A stretch of DNA of 64,000 nucleotides from Clostridia bacterium (GTDB lineage Bacteria > Bacillota > Clostridia > Lachnospirales > Lachnospiraceae). The DNA is taken from the NCBI GenBank assembly GCA_009929525.1, contig SAAH01000001.1, positions 36,553-100,552 of the forward strand, given 5' to 3'. Made by a program: the position numbers and the translations under genes. Position 1 is the stretch's first letter; each line of letters opens with the position of its first letter. Below the pieces are notes generated by a model. It did not search any database. It had not been told where the DNA came from and saw nothing but the letters and a program-made list of their open reading frames with translations. Positions 43,905 to 53,358 of the stretch are shown in pieces.

Positions 43905-45350
43905 ATGGAATACAACAAAGAATTGATATCAGAGCTAAGAGCAAAGATAAAAGATACCCTCACCTGTATTCAGGCGGATCAGGAGAAAAGACCACTTCAT
44001 ATCGCAAGGGAATTAGGCTATTTGTTATATGTGAGACTTTTTGTGGAGTCTCAAAAGAGGGAGAGTCTGCAAAACTTTTTTCCCTATGCAGGATTTCCTA
44101 TGGAATGGTCCGGGAGCGAGGAGAATATGGATGCACAGGCAAGAGCCTGGCAGCTGCAGTATCAGATACAATATTGTTCTTCAATCGTGGAAGAAGGACA
44201 TTTTATGGAAATGGCACAGTCCGCGGAGAATCCTCAGTGGATCCAGGAATTATGTAAACTTATAGATTGGGTAAGTGATCGCTGTGGATGGGGAGAAGAA
44301 ATGCCTCAGCTTTTTGGGATTGCCCTTGAGATCATGATCGACGAGATTTATGATCTGGGTGTGGAAGGATTCTTCCTTATGCCTGAGAATCTGTGTGATA
44401 TGCTGCTTTCGATGGCAAATGTGCCGGAGGATGGCCGTGTATGGGATCCCTCCAGCCGAACAGGAAGCTTTCTGGCAGCGGCATTTGCAAAGCATAAAGA
44501 GTGGGAGCTGCATGGAACAGAGACCGATAAGGAACAGTGTCTGCTGGCCAACATGCTTCTGTTCTATCTAGGTTCCCTAACAGGAAAAATAGAGAATAAG
44601 GACCCACTGGAAGAACAGAACAAATATCAACTAATCATATCCAATCCACCGGTAGGGGAATTGGACGCAGCACTTCAGGACAGGTTCTCCGTTACTACCC
44701 GGAAGAAACAACTCCAATATCTCCAGATGGTGATGGAGCAGCTGGAAAAGCAGGGACAAGCTATCATAGTAGTCAATGAGGGAACCTTGTTCAAGTTCGA
44801 TGCGGAGATGCGCGTTCGTCAAAAACTGGTGGACGAATATGAACTGCAGGGCGTGATATCATTTCCGGCAGGGGCATTTTTGCCATATACGGGAAGTAAA
44901 GCTTCGGTGCTGATCTTTGCAAATGCACCGGAAAAGGTCAGTGAGAGCTTAGCTGTATGGTTCTATGAACTTCATGATCCAGGCTATACGCTGGATCGGA
45001 AGCGGGAGACCACAACACAGGAAGAGATAGAAAAACTGCTTACCTCATGGAGAGACCGAAAGGAACTGGAAGTGGAGTGGAAGCGGCAGCTCGTCAAAGG
45101 GGAGAAAAAGAATCAGTGGGAAAATCCTGTCCCCGAGACCTGGCCGGAGGTTCATTATTGGTTTGCTGACAGAAAAACGATCAGACAAAATGATTATAAT
45201 CTGACAGCAGGAAGATATAAACCATGGAAAGAATCTGCATCAGAGATACTGGAATCTCCAATGGTATTATTGGATCAGCTTTCAGATCTGGAGCAGGAGA
45301 CGATGGAACAGATAAAAGAATTGATCGAGATGACCAGAAAATATGGATAA
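43905..45350 (+). CDS. HsdM-like N6-adenine DNA methyltransferase with altered motifs
   Basis: 481 residues. A helical N-terminal region as in type I HsdM proteins is followed by a methyltransferase domain. The SAM motif reads VWDPSSRTGSFLAAAF (from 179), where DPACGTGGF is usual, and the catalytic motif reads NPPV (247-250) instead of NPPY/F. Loss of the aromatic residue that holds the flipped base makes normal methylation doubtful. GAGCAGGAG precedes ATG. The specificity gene overlaps by 8 bases. No restriction subunit gene is near. Confidence 0.8.
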   Translation: MEYNKELISELRAKIKDTLTCIQADQEKRPLHIARELGYLLYVRLFVESQKRESLQNFFPYAGFPMEWSGSEENMDAQARAWQLQYQIQYCSSIVEEGHFMEMAQSAENPQWIQELCKLIDWVSDRCGWGEEMPQLFGIALEIMIDEIYDLGVEGFFLMPENLCDMLLSMANVPEDGRVWDPSSRTGSFLAAAFAKHKEWELHGTETDKEQCLLANMLLFYLGSLTGKIENKDPLEEQNKYQLIISNPPVGELDAALQDRFSVTTRKKQLQYLQMVMEQLEKQGQAIIVVNEGTLFKFDAEMRVRQKLVDEYELQGVISFPAGAFLPYTGSKASVLIFANAPEKVSESLAVWFYELHDPGYTLDRKRETTTQEEIEKLLTSWRDRKELEVEWKRQLVKGEKKNQWENPVPETWPEVHYWFADRKTIRQNDYNLTAGRYKPWKESASEILESPMVLLDQLSDLEQETMEQIKELIEMTRKYG

Positions 45351-47073
45351 AGCGATGAGATGGAATGAATACAAATTAGAGGCAGTGGCCAAGCTTGTGT
45401 CAGGAAGAACACCGGACAGGGAACAAAAAGAATATTATGCCAAAGAGGGGATACCCTGGGTGAAAATAGAGAATCTGGACCAGGGATATATCACCGAAAG
45501 TACAGAATATGTGTCGGAACTTGGCAAAGAAAAAGTGAATATTGTTCCCGAACAGAGTGTGCTTTTTTCCATCGTAGGAACGGTGGGAAAGGTGGGGATA
45601 GCTGCCTGCAGACTGGCCACCAACCAGCAGATCGTGTCGTTGATTTTTGATGAGACAAAGGTGCTTCCCATGTATGGGTACTACTGTCTCAGATATCATG
45701 CAGAAGATATCAAAAAGTTATCAAATCAGACAACAATGGCACTGATCAGCAGAAAAACGCTGGGACAGTATAAGATCCAGGTTCCGGAAAACCTTGAACT
45801 TCAAAAAGAAATCATTGAAAAACTACAGAAGTTTGAAGTGTATGCGCAAAAAAAAGAAAAGCTGAGAACACAGTTTGGTACATACGAGAGCGTACTGTTT
45901 TGGAAAATGTTTGCAGATGAGATCCAGTACCATGAACAACTGGAACTTAAAGAATTCTTATCGGATCCTATAAACAGTGGCTTTGGTAAAAATGAAAAAC
46001 TTCCAGAAAACAGCAAAAGCATAGAGGCCGATGCATTTTCAGCCCCTTATTTGTGCGGATCTGAAGCGTCGGATATAGACAAAAATACAGGAAAAATCAC
46101 ATACGGACGAACGATTTTAGATGATCGATATCTGGTAAAAGACAGGGATATTCTTCTTCGAAATGGTTCTTTGATCCTGGCAGAAAAGCAGGAAAATCCT
46201 TTATATTTTGACCGGAATATTCTTTGTATCCGGACAAAAAAGACACAGCTTTTGCCGGAAGTCTTGTATGCATATCTGAGCCTTCCAAGGATGAAGCATG
46301 TCTTATATGGAGAGCGAAAGGCGGGAGATGGAAGGAAAAGACCGATTCGTGCAAGCGAATTGGAGAGGATGAAGATTTCCTATTTTACCATGGAAAAGCA
46401 GACCAAATACGCAGCCTGCCTCAGGAAGATCCGCCAGATCGAGAAGTCTCTGGATAAGGAAATCTTGTATGCGTGGAAGGTATTTGAAATCATGCTGCAG
46501 CTTCTTTTGACAAAAGAGAAGGAAAAATCAGATAAATTGCCGGCATCAGAATCAGAAGAGGAATATATTGAAAGCCAAAAAGAGAAGAAAGATGATGAAG
46601 GTGAAGGACTGGAAACCTTGGCAGAGCAGGAGCAGATATCCCGGCAAAGAGCAGTAAGTCATCTTATACTTGCCATACTCTGCGGGTGGTGCCCGAGCGA
46701 TGGAAAGACGGGAGAGTATTGCAAAAAACGCCAGGAAATATTCCGGATAGCCCAACCATTTTTCCAGCCTGTTGCCCTGTCTTTTGTACGCGGGCAGGAA
46801 CAAAAGGAATACCTTTTGGAGAGAGATTTTCTCGTATATCATTCAGCGGTACTTTCAGCCCGCTGGGAGCAGCCGTTTGATTTTCTAAAAGAGATGCTCA
46901 GCCAGTTGGAAAATGGTGAAATCGAGGATGCACATCTGGCATTTCAGGGAGAGACTGGTATCGGTACGGAGCTTGAATGGAATGATGAGGATGTGGAACG
47001 TATGGCAGGTGCCGGACTGAGACTTCTGATCGCGTATTCGGGATTAGAAGCCTGTGATTATTTATTATCATAA
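45343..47073 (+). CDS. HsdS-like specificity protein with novel C-terminal extension
   Basis: 576 residues, longer than normal HsdS (about 400). Two target-recognition halves are seen: residues 1-190 (VAKLVSGRTPDREQKEYY, IPWVKIENL, EIIEKLQKFEVYAQKKEKL) and about 205-400 (ILLRNGSLILAEK, FTMEKQTKYAACLRKIRQIE). After an acidic linker (from about 405) comes a further domain of about 150 residues (HLILAILCGWCPSDGKTGEY, GLRLLIAYSGLEACDYLL) that is not recognised. It should guide the HsdM-like partner to a two-part DNA site. What the extra domain does is unknown. Confidence 0.75.
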   Translation: MDKAMRWNEYKLEAVAKLVSGRTPDREQKEYYAKEGIPWVKIENLDQGYITESTEYVSELGKEKVNIVPEQSVLFSIVGTVGKVGIAACRLATNQQIVSLIFDETKVLPMYGYYCLRYHAEDIKKLSNQTTMALISRKTLGQYKIQVPENLELQKEIIEKLQKFEVYAQKKEKLRTQFGTYESVLFWKMFADEIQYHEQLELKEFLSDPINSGFGKNEKLPENSKSIEADAFSAPYLCGSEASDIDKNTGKITYGRTILDDRYLVKDRDILLRNGSLILAEKQENPLYFDRNILCIRTKKTQLLPEVLYAYLSLPRMKHVLYGERKAGDGRKRPIRASELERMKISYFTMEKQTKYAACLRKIRQIEKSLDKEILYAWKVFEIMLQLLLTKEKEKSDKLPASESEEEYIESQKEKKDDEGEGLETLAEQEQISRQRAVSHLILAILCGWCPSDGKTGEYCKKRQEIFRIAQPFFQPVALSFVRGQEQKEYLLERDFLVYHSAVLSARWEQPFDFLKEMLSQLENGEIEDAHLAFQGETGIGTELEWNDEDVERMAGAGLRLLIAYSGLEACDYLLS

Positions 47074-47111
47074 AGCAGCTGTATTTGATCAGCAAGAAAG
47101 GTTGACATAAC

Positions 47112-47972
47112 ATGAATGCAAAGAAAAGCAAGATCCGCATGGTAGGTCTGGATCTGGATGGGACAGTTTTTAACGAAGCGAAGAACATAACAGACTATAC
47201 AAAAGAAGTTCTGGAACGTGCAATGGAACAGGGAGTTGTGGTACTGCCTGCGACAGGCCGGCCGGAATGTGGACTTCCCAGGGAAATGCTTGATATCCCA
47301 GGAATAAAATATGCTCTCACATCGAATGGGGCAAGAGTGATCGAACTGTCCAGCGGGCGGACGATATATAGTGAGCTTATCCCATGCGAAGTGACGCTCC
47401 GGGCACTTCAATTGATGAATGAATGGGATGGTTGTGTATGGGAAGTATATTTTGACGGGAAGGTATGTGTGGAGGAAGGCCGATACAGATTTCTCAGACA
47501 CCCGGATATGACACCTGCCCTGATCCAATACATGTATGATTCACGTGTGCCGGTCAAAAACCTTTTCCAGAAGATAGAAAAAGAAAAGATCGGAATGGAA
47601 AAGATACACATGGTTTTTGAAGATACCAAAGTACGAAATGAAAAGATGAAGATACTAAGAGACCAATTTCCCGAGCTTGATATCAGCTGTGCAACAACAT
47701 TTAACATCGAGATCAATTCCTCGAAGGTGGGAAAAGGTATTGCTCTTTTGGAACTCGGAAAGCTTCTCGGGATCCGTAAAGAAGAAATCATGGCGTGCGG
47801 CGATGCATCCAATGACTGGAATATGTTGGAAAATGTAGGATTTCCGGTAGCCATGGGAAATGCCGATGAAAAGACAAAGCAGCTTGCTTCTTTCGTTACA
47901 AAGTCAAATGAGGAAGATGGTGTAGCATATGCGATCGAGCGATTTGTACTGGAGGAGGGAGCAGCCTCCTGA
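47112..47972 (+). CDS. Cof-type HAD-IIB phosphatase
   Basis: 286 residues. Motif I VGLDLDGTVFN, motif II PATGRPECGLP, Lys in SSKVGKGIALLELGKLLG and motif IV ACGDASNDWNMLENVGFPVAMGNA are intact, so it should be an active phosphatase on sugar or cofactor phosphates. AAAGGTTGACATAAC lies before ATG. It follows the HsdS-like gene by 38 bases and precedes a small membrane protein by 14 bases. Confidence 0.9.
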   Translation: MNAKKSKIRMVGLDLDGTVFNEAKNITDYTKEVLERAMEQGVVVLPATGRPECGLPREMLDIPGIKYALTSNGARVIELSSGRTIYSELIPCEVTLRALQLMNEWDGCVWEVYFDGKVCVEEGRYRFLRHPDMTPALIQYMYDSRVPVKNLFQKIEKEKIGMEKIHMVFEDTKVRNEKMKILRDQFPELDISCATTFNIEINSSKVGKGIALLELGKLLGIRKEEIMACGDASNDWNMLENVGFPVAMGNADEKTKQLASFVTKSNEEDGVAYAIERFVLEEGAAS

Positions 47973-47986
47973 GAAAGGATGGGCAG

Positions 47987-48211
47987 ATGCGGGAAAGAGA
48001 CCAACGAAATAAGGGAAAGATAATCTGGATGTGTGTGATGACGATATTGATGATTTTGGTTTTTCTCGCATTTTATCGTTATCAGAAAATGAGTGGTCAG
48101 TGGATGAAGTCGGTGGAAGATACCAGGCAATTACAGGAAGCATATGAAGAGCTTCTTCAGGAAAATCAGGAGAAGATCCAGGAATTGGAAGAGCAGATAG
48201 ATAATAAGTAA
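47987..48211 (+). CDS. Small membrane-anchored coiled-coil protein
   Basis: 74 residues. A basic start, one membrane helix (IIWMCVMTILMILVFLAF, about residues 12-29) and a Gln/Glu-rich coiled coil to the end (EELLQENQEKIQELEEQI). GAGAAAGGA precedes ATG. The layout recalls FtsL/DivIC-like or LapA-like small proteins, but it is too short and plain to name. Coupled by position to the HAD gene. Confidence 0.65.
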   Translation: MRERDQRNKGKIIWMCVMTILMILVFLAFYRYQKMSGQWMKSVEDTRQLQEAYEELLQENQEKIQELEEQIDNK

Positions 48212-48283
48212 AAGCACTCCAAAAGGGCTTATTTCAACTGAATAACCTCAGGTGCAAACTGCAATTACCGGCAAAGCGGATGA

Positions 48284-48312
48284 TAGTATGAACATTGCGG
48301 CAAATAGTATGA
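48284..48312 (+). repeat. ATAGTATGA direct repeats upstream of the third ABC operon
   Basis: ATAGTATGA occurs at 48284-48292 and 48304-48312, exactly 20 bases apart, each preceded by a GGCAAA (about 48270 and 48299). The 200-base gap before the binding-protein gene holds no gene; an A/T-rich stretch near 48335-48370 probably contains the promoter but no clear boxes are seen. The repeats may be an activator site. Confidence 0.45.
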
Positions 48313-48413
48313 TGAAATCCATGCTAAAAAGGAGTATAAGTTAGATTATAGTAAATTTATTGTATTAGATAGTTAAAGCAATCAGCAGTAAATTAAAAAA
48401 GGAGGCTACATCG

Positions 48414-49712
48414 ATGAAAAAGAAAAAAGTATTAGCACTTGGACTTGCAGCAGTTATGACAGCAGGTATGCTGAGCGCATGCGGCGGATCCTCAGATTCA
48501 GCAGACAAAGGTTCTTCAGAGAGCACAGGTTCTGAATCTACAGAGGCAGCATCTTCTGAAAAACAGGAGATCACATTCTGGTTCCCAACATTTGCATCTG
48601 CAGATGGAGACATTACAGACCAGGAATTCTGGGATGAGCAGATGACAGCATTCGAGGAAGAAAACAACTGTGAAGTTAATGTTGAGATCGTTCCTTGGGA
48701 CAATTATGAAGAGAAATACCTGACAGGTGTTAACTCAAACGATGGCCCGGATGTAGGATATATGTACATGGAGATGTTCTATGACTATATCGACATGGGA
48801 GCACTTGTTGATGTTGATGAGTATTTTACAGATGAAGAAAAAGCAAATTATACATACTATGATCTTGGAAATATCCAGGGCGGACAGTATGCACTTCCAG
48901 TAGTTGTAGGTAACCCACGTATCCTGATCGGAAACATGGATATCCTCAGCGAAGCTGGTATCACAGAAGTTCCTACTTCTACAGAAGAACTTGTAGCAGC
49001 ATGTGAAGCAGTAAAAGCTTCTAATCCAGACGTTGCACCTATCATGCAGGACTGGGGTAACTCACATTACGGTTCTCTGAATGAAATCTACTGGCCATAT
49101 TTCTGGGGCGCTGGCGGACAGATCGTTGACGAAGAAGGCAATCTGACCATCGATACACCAGAAGGACTTGAGGCAACTCAGTTCCTGTATGACCTGAAAG
49201 CAAACGGATACCTGCCAGAATCCAGCACATCTTGTGATGATGTTCTTGAGCCATTCAAAAACGGTGAAGCAGCTATGATCATGTGTGCATCCAGTAACGC
49301 ACTGCAGGTTGACACTGTAAACTGGGATTTCGCTCCTATCGTACAGGGATCTAAAGACGGTAAGACATTTGTAGCAGCTGACTCTCTGGTTATGTTCAAC
49401 TCTTGTGAGAACAAAGACCTGGCAGCATCTCTTATGAAATATGTAACAGGCAAAACAGTTATGAATGCATTCCATTCACAGATTTCTGATCAGCCACCTA
49501 TCACAGCAGATGATACATATGCTGGTGACGAAAGATTTGCAGACCTGTTCACAGAGAATGGTGACAACTTTATCAGTCTTCCAGTATTCAAGGGAGCAAG
49601 CTCTATGTATGATACACTGTACAAAAACTTACAGTCTATGATGCTTGACGAACTTACACCTCAGGAAGTACTGACAACCACAACAGAGTACTACAACGAC
49701 AATCTTAAGTAA
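48414..49712 (+). CDS. Sugar ABC transporter substrate-binding lipoprotein (DUF4091 operon)
   Basis: 432 residues. Lipobox MLSAC, Ser/Glu-rich linker and a family 1 solute-binding fold (FWFPTFASADGDITDQEFWD, VGYMYMEMFYDYIDMGALVD). AAAAAAGGAGG precedes ATG. Codons are more biased than in the neighbours (many GCA, CTG, GGA, TCT), suggesting strong expression. It feeds the two permeases at 49854 and 50738. Confidence 0.9.
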   Translation: MKKKKVLALGLAAVMTAGMLSACGGSSDSADKGSSESTGSESTEAASSEKQEITFWFPTFASADGDITDQEFWDEQMTAFEEENNCEVNVEIVPWDNYEEKYLTGVNSNDGPDVGYMYMEMFYDYIDMGALVDVDEYFTDEEKANYTYYDLGNIQGGQYALPVVVGNPRILIGNMDILSEAGITEVPTSTEELVAACEAVKASNPDVAPIMQDWGNSHYGSLNEIYWPYFWGAGGQIVDEEGNLTIDTPEGLEATQFLYDLKANGYLPESSTSCDDVLEPFKNGEAAMIMCASSNALQVDTVNWDFAPIVQGSKDGKTFVAADSLVMFNSCENKDLAASLMKYVTGKTVMNAFHSQISDQPPITADDTYAGDERFADLFTENGDNFISLPVFKGASSMYDTLYKNLQSMMLDELTPQEVLTTTTEYYNDNLK

Positions 49713-49738
49713 GACATAATAAGCAACGGGAACTTCAG

Positions 49739-49771
49739 AGCGGAAGAACCTCTAGGGTTCTTCCGCTTTTT
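49739..49771 (+). terminator. Strong hairpin-terminator between binding protein and permeases (third operon)
   Basis: AGCGGAAGAACC (49739-49750) pairs with GGTTCTTCCGCT (49756-49767) followed by TTTTT. As in the other ABC operons, it would favour the binding protein over the permeases. Confidence 0.8.
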
Positions 49772-49853
49772 GAATAAAAAAGCGGAAAGAAAAACGTGAT
49801 AAAAGTTTCGGCAGGGTGCCGGAGCAAATAATCAAGAAAGGGAGTGGATAAAG

Positions 49854-50738
49854 ATGAAAAGAAAAAGAAGAGAAGCCATTGAAGGAATTATCTATATTCT
49901 TCCGAGTTTCATTCTTATCATATGTTTTTGCATAATTCCGATCATTATGTCAGGCTATTTCAGCTTTACAAAGTACAATGTAATGAACGCTCCGGAATTT
50001 GTCGGACTTGAAAATTATGTAAAAATGTTTAAAGATTCATATATGGTTTCGGCTACAAAGAATACATTGCTGTATGTATTGATGACAGTGCCATTCCAGA
50101 CCATTATCTCACTGGCATTTGCAGCATTTTTAGCAAATAAAATGTCCAAGATGAAATCAGGAGAGTTTCTTCGGAGCATCATGTTTATACCGGTTATCGC
50201 ATCTGCTGTTACAGCCGGAACGATCTGGAGGATCATACTGAATACAGACGGAGGATTTTTAAATAATATCTTGAATTTCTTCCATATTCCATCTGTTAAC
50301 TGGCTGGGGAGCACTTCAACTGCTTTGCTCAGTATCTGTATCGTTGCAGTATGGAAAAATGTCGGCTATTTCCTGGTAATCTATTATGCAGGTATCATGG
50401 GAATATCCAAAGAATTATATGAGGCAGCTCGTGTGGATGGAGCAACCTCCATGCAGCAGTTTACAAAGATCACGATGCCAATGTTAAAGCCGATCACTTA
50501 TCTGGTCGTTACACTGGGTATTATCTGGTCCTTCCAGGTATTTGACTTGTCCTATCTGATGACAGGCGGCGGCCCGGGCCACTCTTCCGTTACATTGGTA
50601 ATGGGTATCTACAACTCAGCATTTAAGCAGTACAGAATCGGTTATGCATGTGCCGAGGCTATGTTCCTTCTTGTTATCATTCTTGTCATTAACGTGATCG
50701 AGAATCTATTCTTCAAGGATAAAAAGGAGGCGAAATAA
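49854..50738 (+). CDS. Sugar ABC transporter permease (MalF/UgpA type, DUF4091 operon)
   Basis: 294 residues, EAA loop EAARVDGATSMQQFTKITMP, six predicted helices. AGAAAGGGAGTGG lies before ATG. Its stop overlaps the start of the next permease by one base (TAATG). Confidence 0.9.
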   Translation: MKRKRREAIEGIIYILPSFILIICFCIIPIIMSGYFSFTKYNVMNAPEFVGLENYVKMFKDSYMVSATKNTLLYVLMTVPFQTIISLAFAAFLANKMSKMKSGEFLRSIMFIPVIASAVTAGTIWRIILNTDGGFLNNILNFFHIPSVNWLGSTSTALLSICIVAVWKNVGYFLVIYYAGIMGISKELYEAARVDGATSMQQFTKITMPMLKPITYLVVTLGIIWSFQVFDLSYLMTGGGPGHSSVTLVMGIYNSAFKQYRIGYACAEAMFLLVIILVINVIENLFFKDKKEAK

Positions 50739-51586
50739 TGAGCAAACCAAATTCAGAAGTTATGCATAAGACACGAAAATGGACGCCGGTATCCATTATT
50801 GGACTTTTCTTCATTCTTGTGTTTTCAGCAATCTGTGTCGCACCATTTATTTATATGATCATTATGTCCTTTACCCAGTCTACGACATTATATATCCACT
50901 GGGCGGATGTTGATTTTACTGATTTTACAAACTTCCAGTATGTAATTGGAAAGAGCGGATTTACCAGATCCCTGTTAAACAGTGTGATCGTAGTTGCCTG
51001 CTCCTGTTTCTTCAACTGTATCATTGCTTCTATGGCAGCGTATGGTTTTTCAAAGAAGAGATTTCCAGGAAGAAATGCAATCTTTCAGATTTATCTTTTA
51101 ACACTGATGATCCCGGGACAGGTAACGATGATCCCTGTATTCATCATGATGAACAAGATGAACCTGCTGAATACTTACTTTGCACTGATCGTTCTTATCA
51201 TCAATGCATTTGGTGTATTCCTGATCCGTCAGTTCATGGACAGTGTTCCGGATGAACTTCTGGAAGCAGCACAGGTGGATGGATGCCCTGAATACAGAAT
51301 CTTTATTCAGATCGTTATCCCGCTTATCAAACCTGTACTGATCTCTCTGGTAGTATTTACATTCGTTTCCTCATGGAATGATTTCCTGTGGCCGTTGGTA
51401 TCTACTTCAGAGTCCAGCATGTATACACTGACAGTTGCCCTGTCACTGCTTAAGACACAGTACCAGACAAACTATGGTCTGATCCTGTCAGGAGCAGCAG
51501 TATCCTTTATCTTCCCATTCATCATGTACGTATTCCTTCAGAAACAGTTCGTTGAAGGTATCGCACTGAGCGGAATCAAAGGATAA
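50738..51586 (+). CDS. Sugar ABC transporter permease (MalG/UgpE type, DUF4091 operon)
   Basis: 282 residues, EAA loop EAAQVDGCPEYRIFIQIVIP, C-terminus FVEGIALSGIKG. AAAAAGGAGG lies in the end of the previous gene, so translation is coupled. Second half of the importer. Confidence 0.9.
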   Translation: MSKPNSEVMHKTRKWTPVSIIGLFFILVFSAICVAPFIYMIIMSFTQSTTLYIHWADVDFTDFTNFQYVIGKSGFTRSLLNSVIVVACSCFFNCIIASMAAYGFSKKRFPGRNAIFQIYLLTLMIPGQVTMIPVFIMMNKMNLLNTYFALIVLIINAFGVFLIRQFMDSVPDELLEAAQVDGCPEYRIFIQIVIPLIKPVLISLVVFTFVSSWNDFLWPLVSTSESSMYTLTVALSLLKTQYQTNYGLILSGAAVSFIFPFIMYVFLQKQFVEGIALSGIKG

Positions 51587-51595
51587 TATGAAGTA

Positions 51596-51643
51596 AATAA
51601 ACCTTCGGTGGGTCCAGGTGATTGGTGCACCGGAGGTTATTTT
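51596..51643 (+). other. Imperfect hairpin between permease and DUF4091 gene
   Basis: AATAAACCTTCGGTG (51596-51610) pairs imperfectly with CACCGGAGGTTATT (51628-51641), followed by TT and A's. It may be a weak attenuator or stability element. Confidence 0.4.
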
Positions 51644-51674
51644 AAAATTATATAACATTTTATAGGAGGTTTTT

Positions 51675-53321
51675 ATGGAAGCAATGACATTAAAAATGGT
51701 ATCATCGCTGGAAAAAGTACTTCCGGCAAAAGAACCATCAGGCGAGGGATTCTCTCCTAAACTGACAGCACTCAAGGGGGAGACAGTTTCTTTCCAGATC
51801 GCTTATTATTGGGACGGCGAGAGGAAACAAAGAGGAGAAGTAAAAACAGAGATCGGTGAAGGTGCAAGCGTTCGTGTGCGTTCCGTAGGACTGGTGCCGT
51901 GTGCTTATCCTTGTCATCAGAAGAGAGACGATGATTACATGGTGACAGAGCCGGGACTGTATCCGGATCTTCTGTCTGATATCTCGGAATTTGGATTCCC
52001 GATCATCTCAGGTCAGTGGAGAAGCCTGTGGATTGATCTGGAGACTACGAAAGATACAAAACCAGGCGTCTATACAGCCAAGATCTCTCTTATCAAAGGT
52101 CAGGAGCAGGAGGATATCCAGGTAGAACTTGAGGTTCTCCCGGCCGAAGCACTGGAACTGGATATTCCACGTACCGAGTGGTTCCACTGCGACTGTCTGG
52201 CTAATTATTACGATGTGGATGTGTTTAGCGAAGAGCACTGGAGAATCGTAGAAAACTTCATCCGTCTGGCTGTTAAGCGTGGATGTAATATGATCCTCAC
52301 ACCAATCTTTACACCACCTCTTGATACTGCTGAGGGCGGTGAAAGACGTACTGTACAGCTTGTTGATATCAAGGTTACAGATGCCGGTTACGAATTTGGT
52401 TATGAAAAGTTTGAAAGATGGATCGCTATGTGTCTGAGATGCGGCGTGAAATACTTTGAGATTTCTCATCTGTTTAGCCAGTGGGGCGCAAAAGCCACAC
52501 CGAAGATCGTAGGAAATGTAGACGGTGAAGAGAAGATCATTTTCTTCTGGGATACAAAAGCTACCAGTGAAGAATACGCTGGATTCATGAAACAGTTCCT
52601 TGATTCCTTCACAAAAGAAATCGAAAAACTGAATGTTGGAAAACAGTGTTATTTCCACGTGTCAGATGAGCCTACACTGGAGCAGCTTGAATCTTACAGT
52701 GCAGCAAAGAATCTGGTGAAGGAACAGCTGAAGGGATATCATATGATCGATGCACTTTCCAGTCACGAATTCTTCAAACAGGGAGTTATCGATGAGCCGG
52801 TCTGCGCCAGCGATCATATTGAGCCATTCCTCAAAGACAGACCGGAGAGACTGTGGACCTATTACTGTACCGGACAGTGTGTGGATGTATCCAACCGATT
52901 CATCGCACAGCAGGGAAGCCGCACAAGAGTGATTGGTGCTCAGCTGTATAAGTATGAGATCGATGGTTTCCTGCAGTGGGGATATAATTTCTATAACTCA
53001 GAGTATTCATTATACCCGATTGATCCATATCAGTGTACAGATGCAGATGGAGCGTTCCCGTCAGGCGATCCTTTCCTTGTATATCCTGGAAAAGACGGAC
53101 AGCCGGTGGAATCCATCCGTAACATGCTGATGGACGAAGCGATGGCAGATCTGATGGCGATGAAATATCTTGAAAAACTGACAAACAGAGAGACGGTCAT
53201 GAAATGCATGGAAAATGAAGAGACTGGAGAAGTTACCTTCAAACAGTATCCAAGAGCAATTTCCTATCCATCAAGCGTCAGAGAAAAAGTAAATGCGGCT
53301 ATCAAGGCAGCGCTGAAATAA
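51675..53321 (+). CDS. DUF4091 (GH123-like) putative glycoside hydrolase
   Basis: 548 residues, no signal peptide. An N-terminal beta domain (to about 150) is followed by a TIM-barrel-like region with TEWFHCDCLANYYDVDVFSE and the acidic pair in CYFHVSDEPTLEQLESY, where Asp-Glu match the catalytic pair of GH123 N-acetyl-galactosaminidases. DUF4091 proteins are mostly uncharacterised. As the only enzyme of this ABC operon it should act inside the cell on the imported sugar. TAGGAGG precedes ATG. Confidence 0.82.
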   Translation: MEAMTLKMVSSLEKVLPAKEPSGEGFSPKLTALKGETVSFQIAYYWDGERKQRGEVKTEIGEGASVRVRSVGLVPCAYPCHQKRDDDYMVTEPGLYPDLLSDISEFGFPIISGQWRSLWIDLETTKDTKPGVYTAKISLIKGQEQEDIQVELEVLPAEALELDIPRTEWFHCDCLANYYDVDVFSEEHWRIVENFIRLAVKRGCNMILTPIFTPPLDTAEGGERRTVQLVDIKVTDAGYEFGYEKFERWIAMCLRCGVKYFEISHLFSQWGAKATPKIVGNVDGEEKIIFFWDTKATSEEYAGFMKQFLDSFTKEIEKLNVGKQCYFHVSDEPTLEQLESYSAAKNLVKEQLKGYHMIDALSSHEFFKQGVIDEPVCASDHIEPFLKDRPERLWTYYCTGQCVDVSNRFIAQQGSRTRVIGAQLYKYEIDGFLQWGYNFYNSEYSLYPIDPYQCTDADGAFPSGDPFLVYPGKDGQPVESIRNMLMDEAMADLMAMKYLEKLTNRETVMKCMENEETGEVTFKQYPRAISYPSSVREKVNAAIKAALK

Positions 53322-53358
53322 AAAAGGAAATCAAATTAAATTTCCAGATATGAATAAA

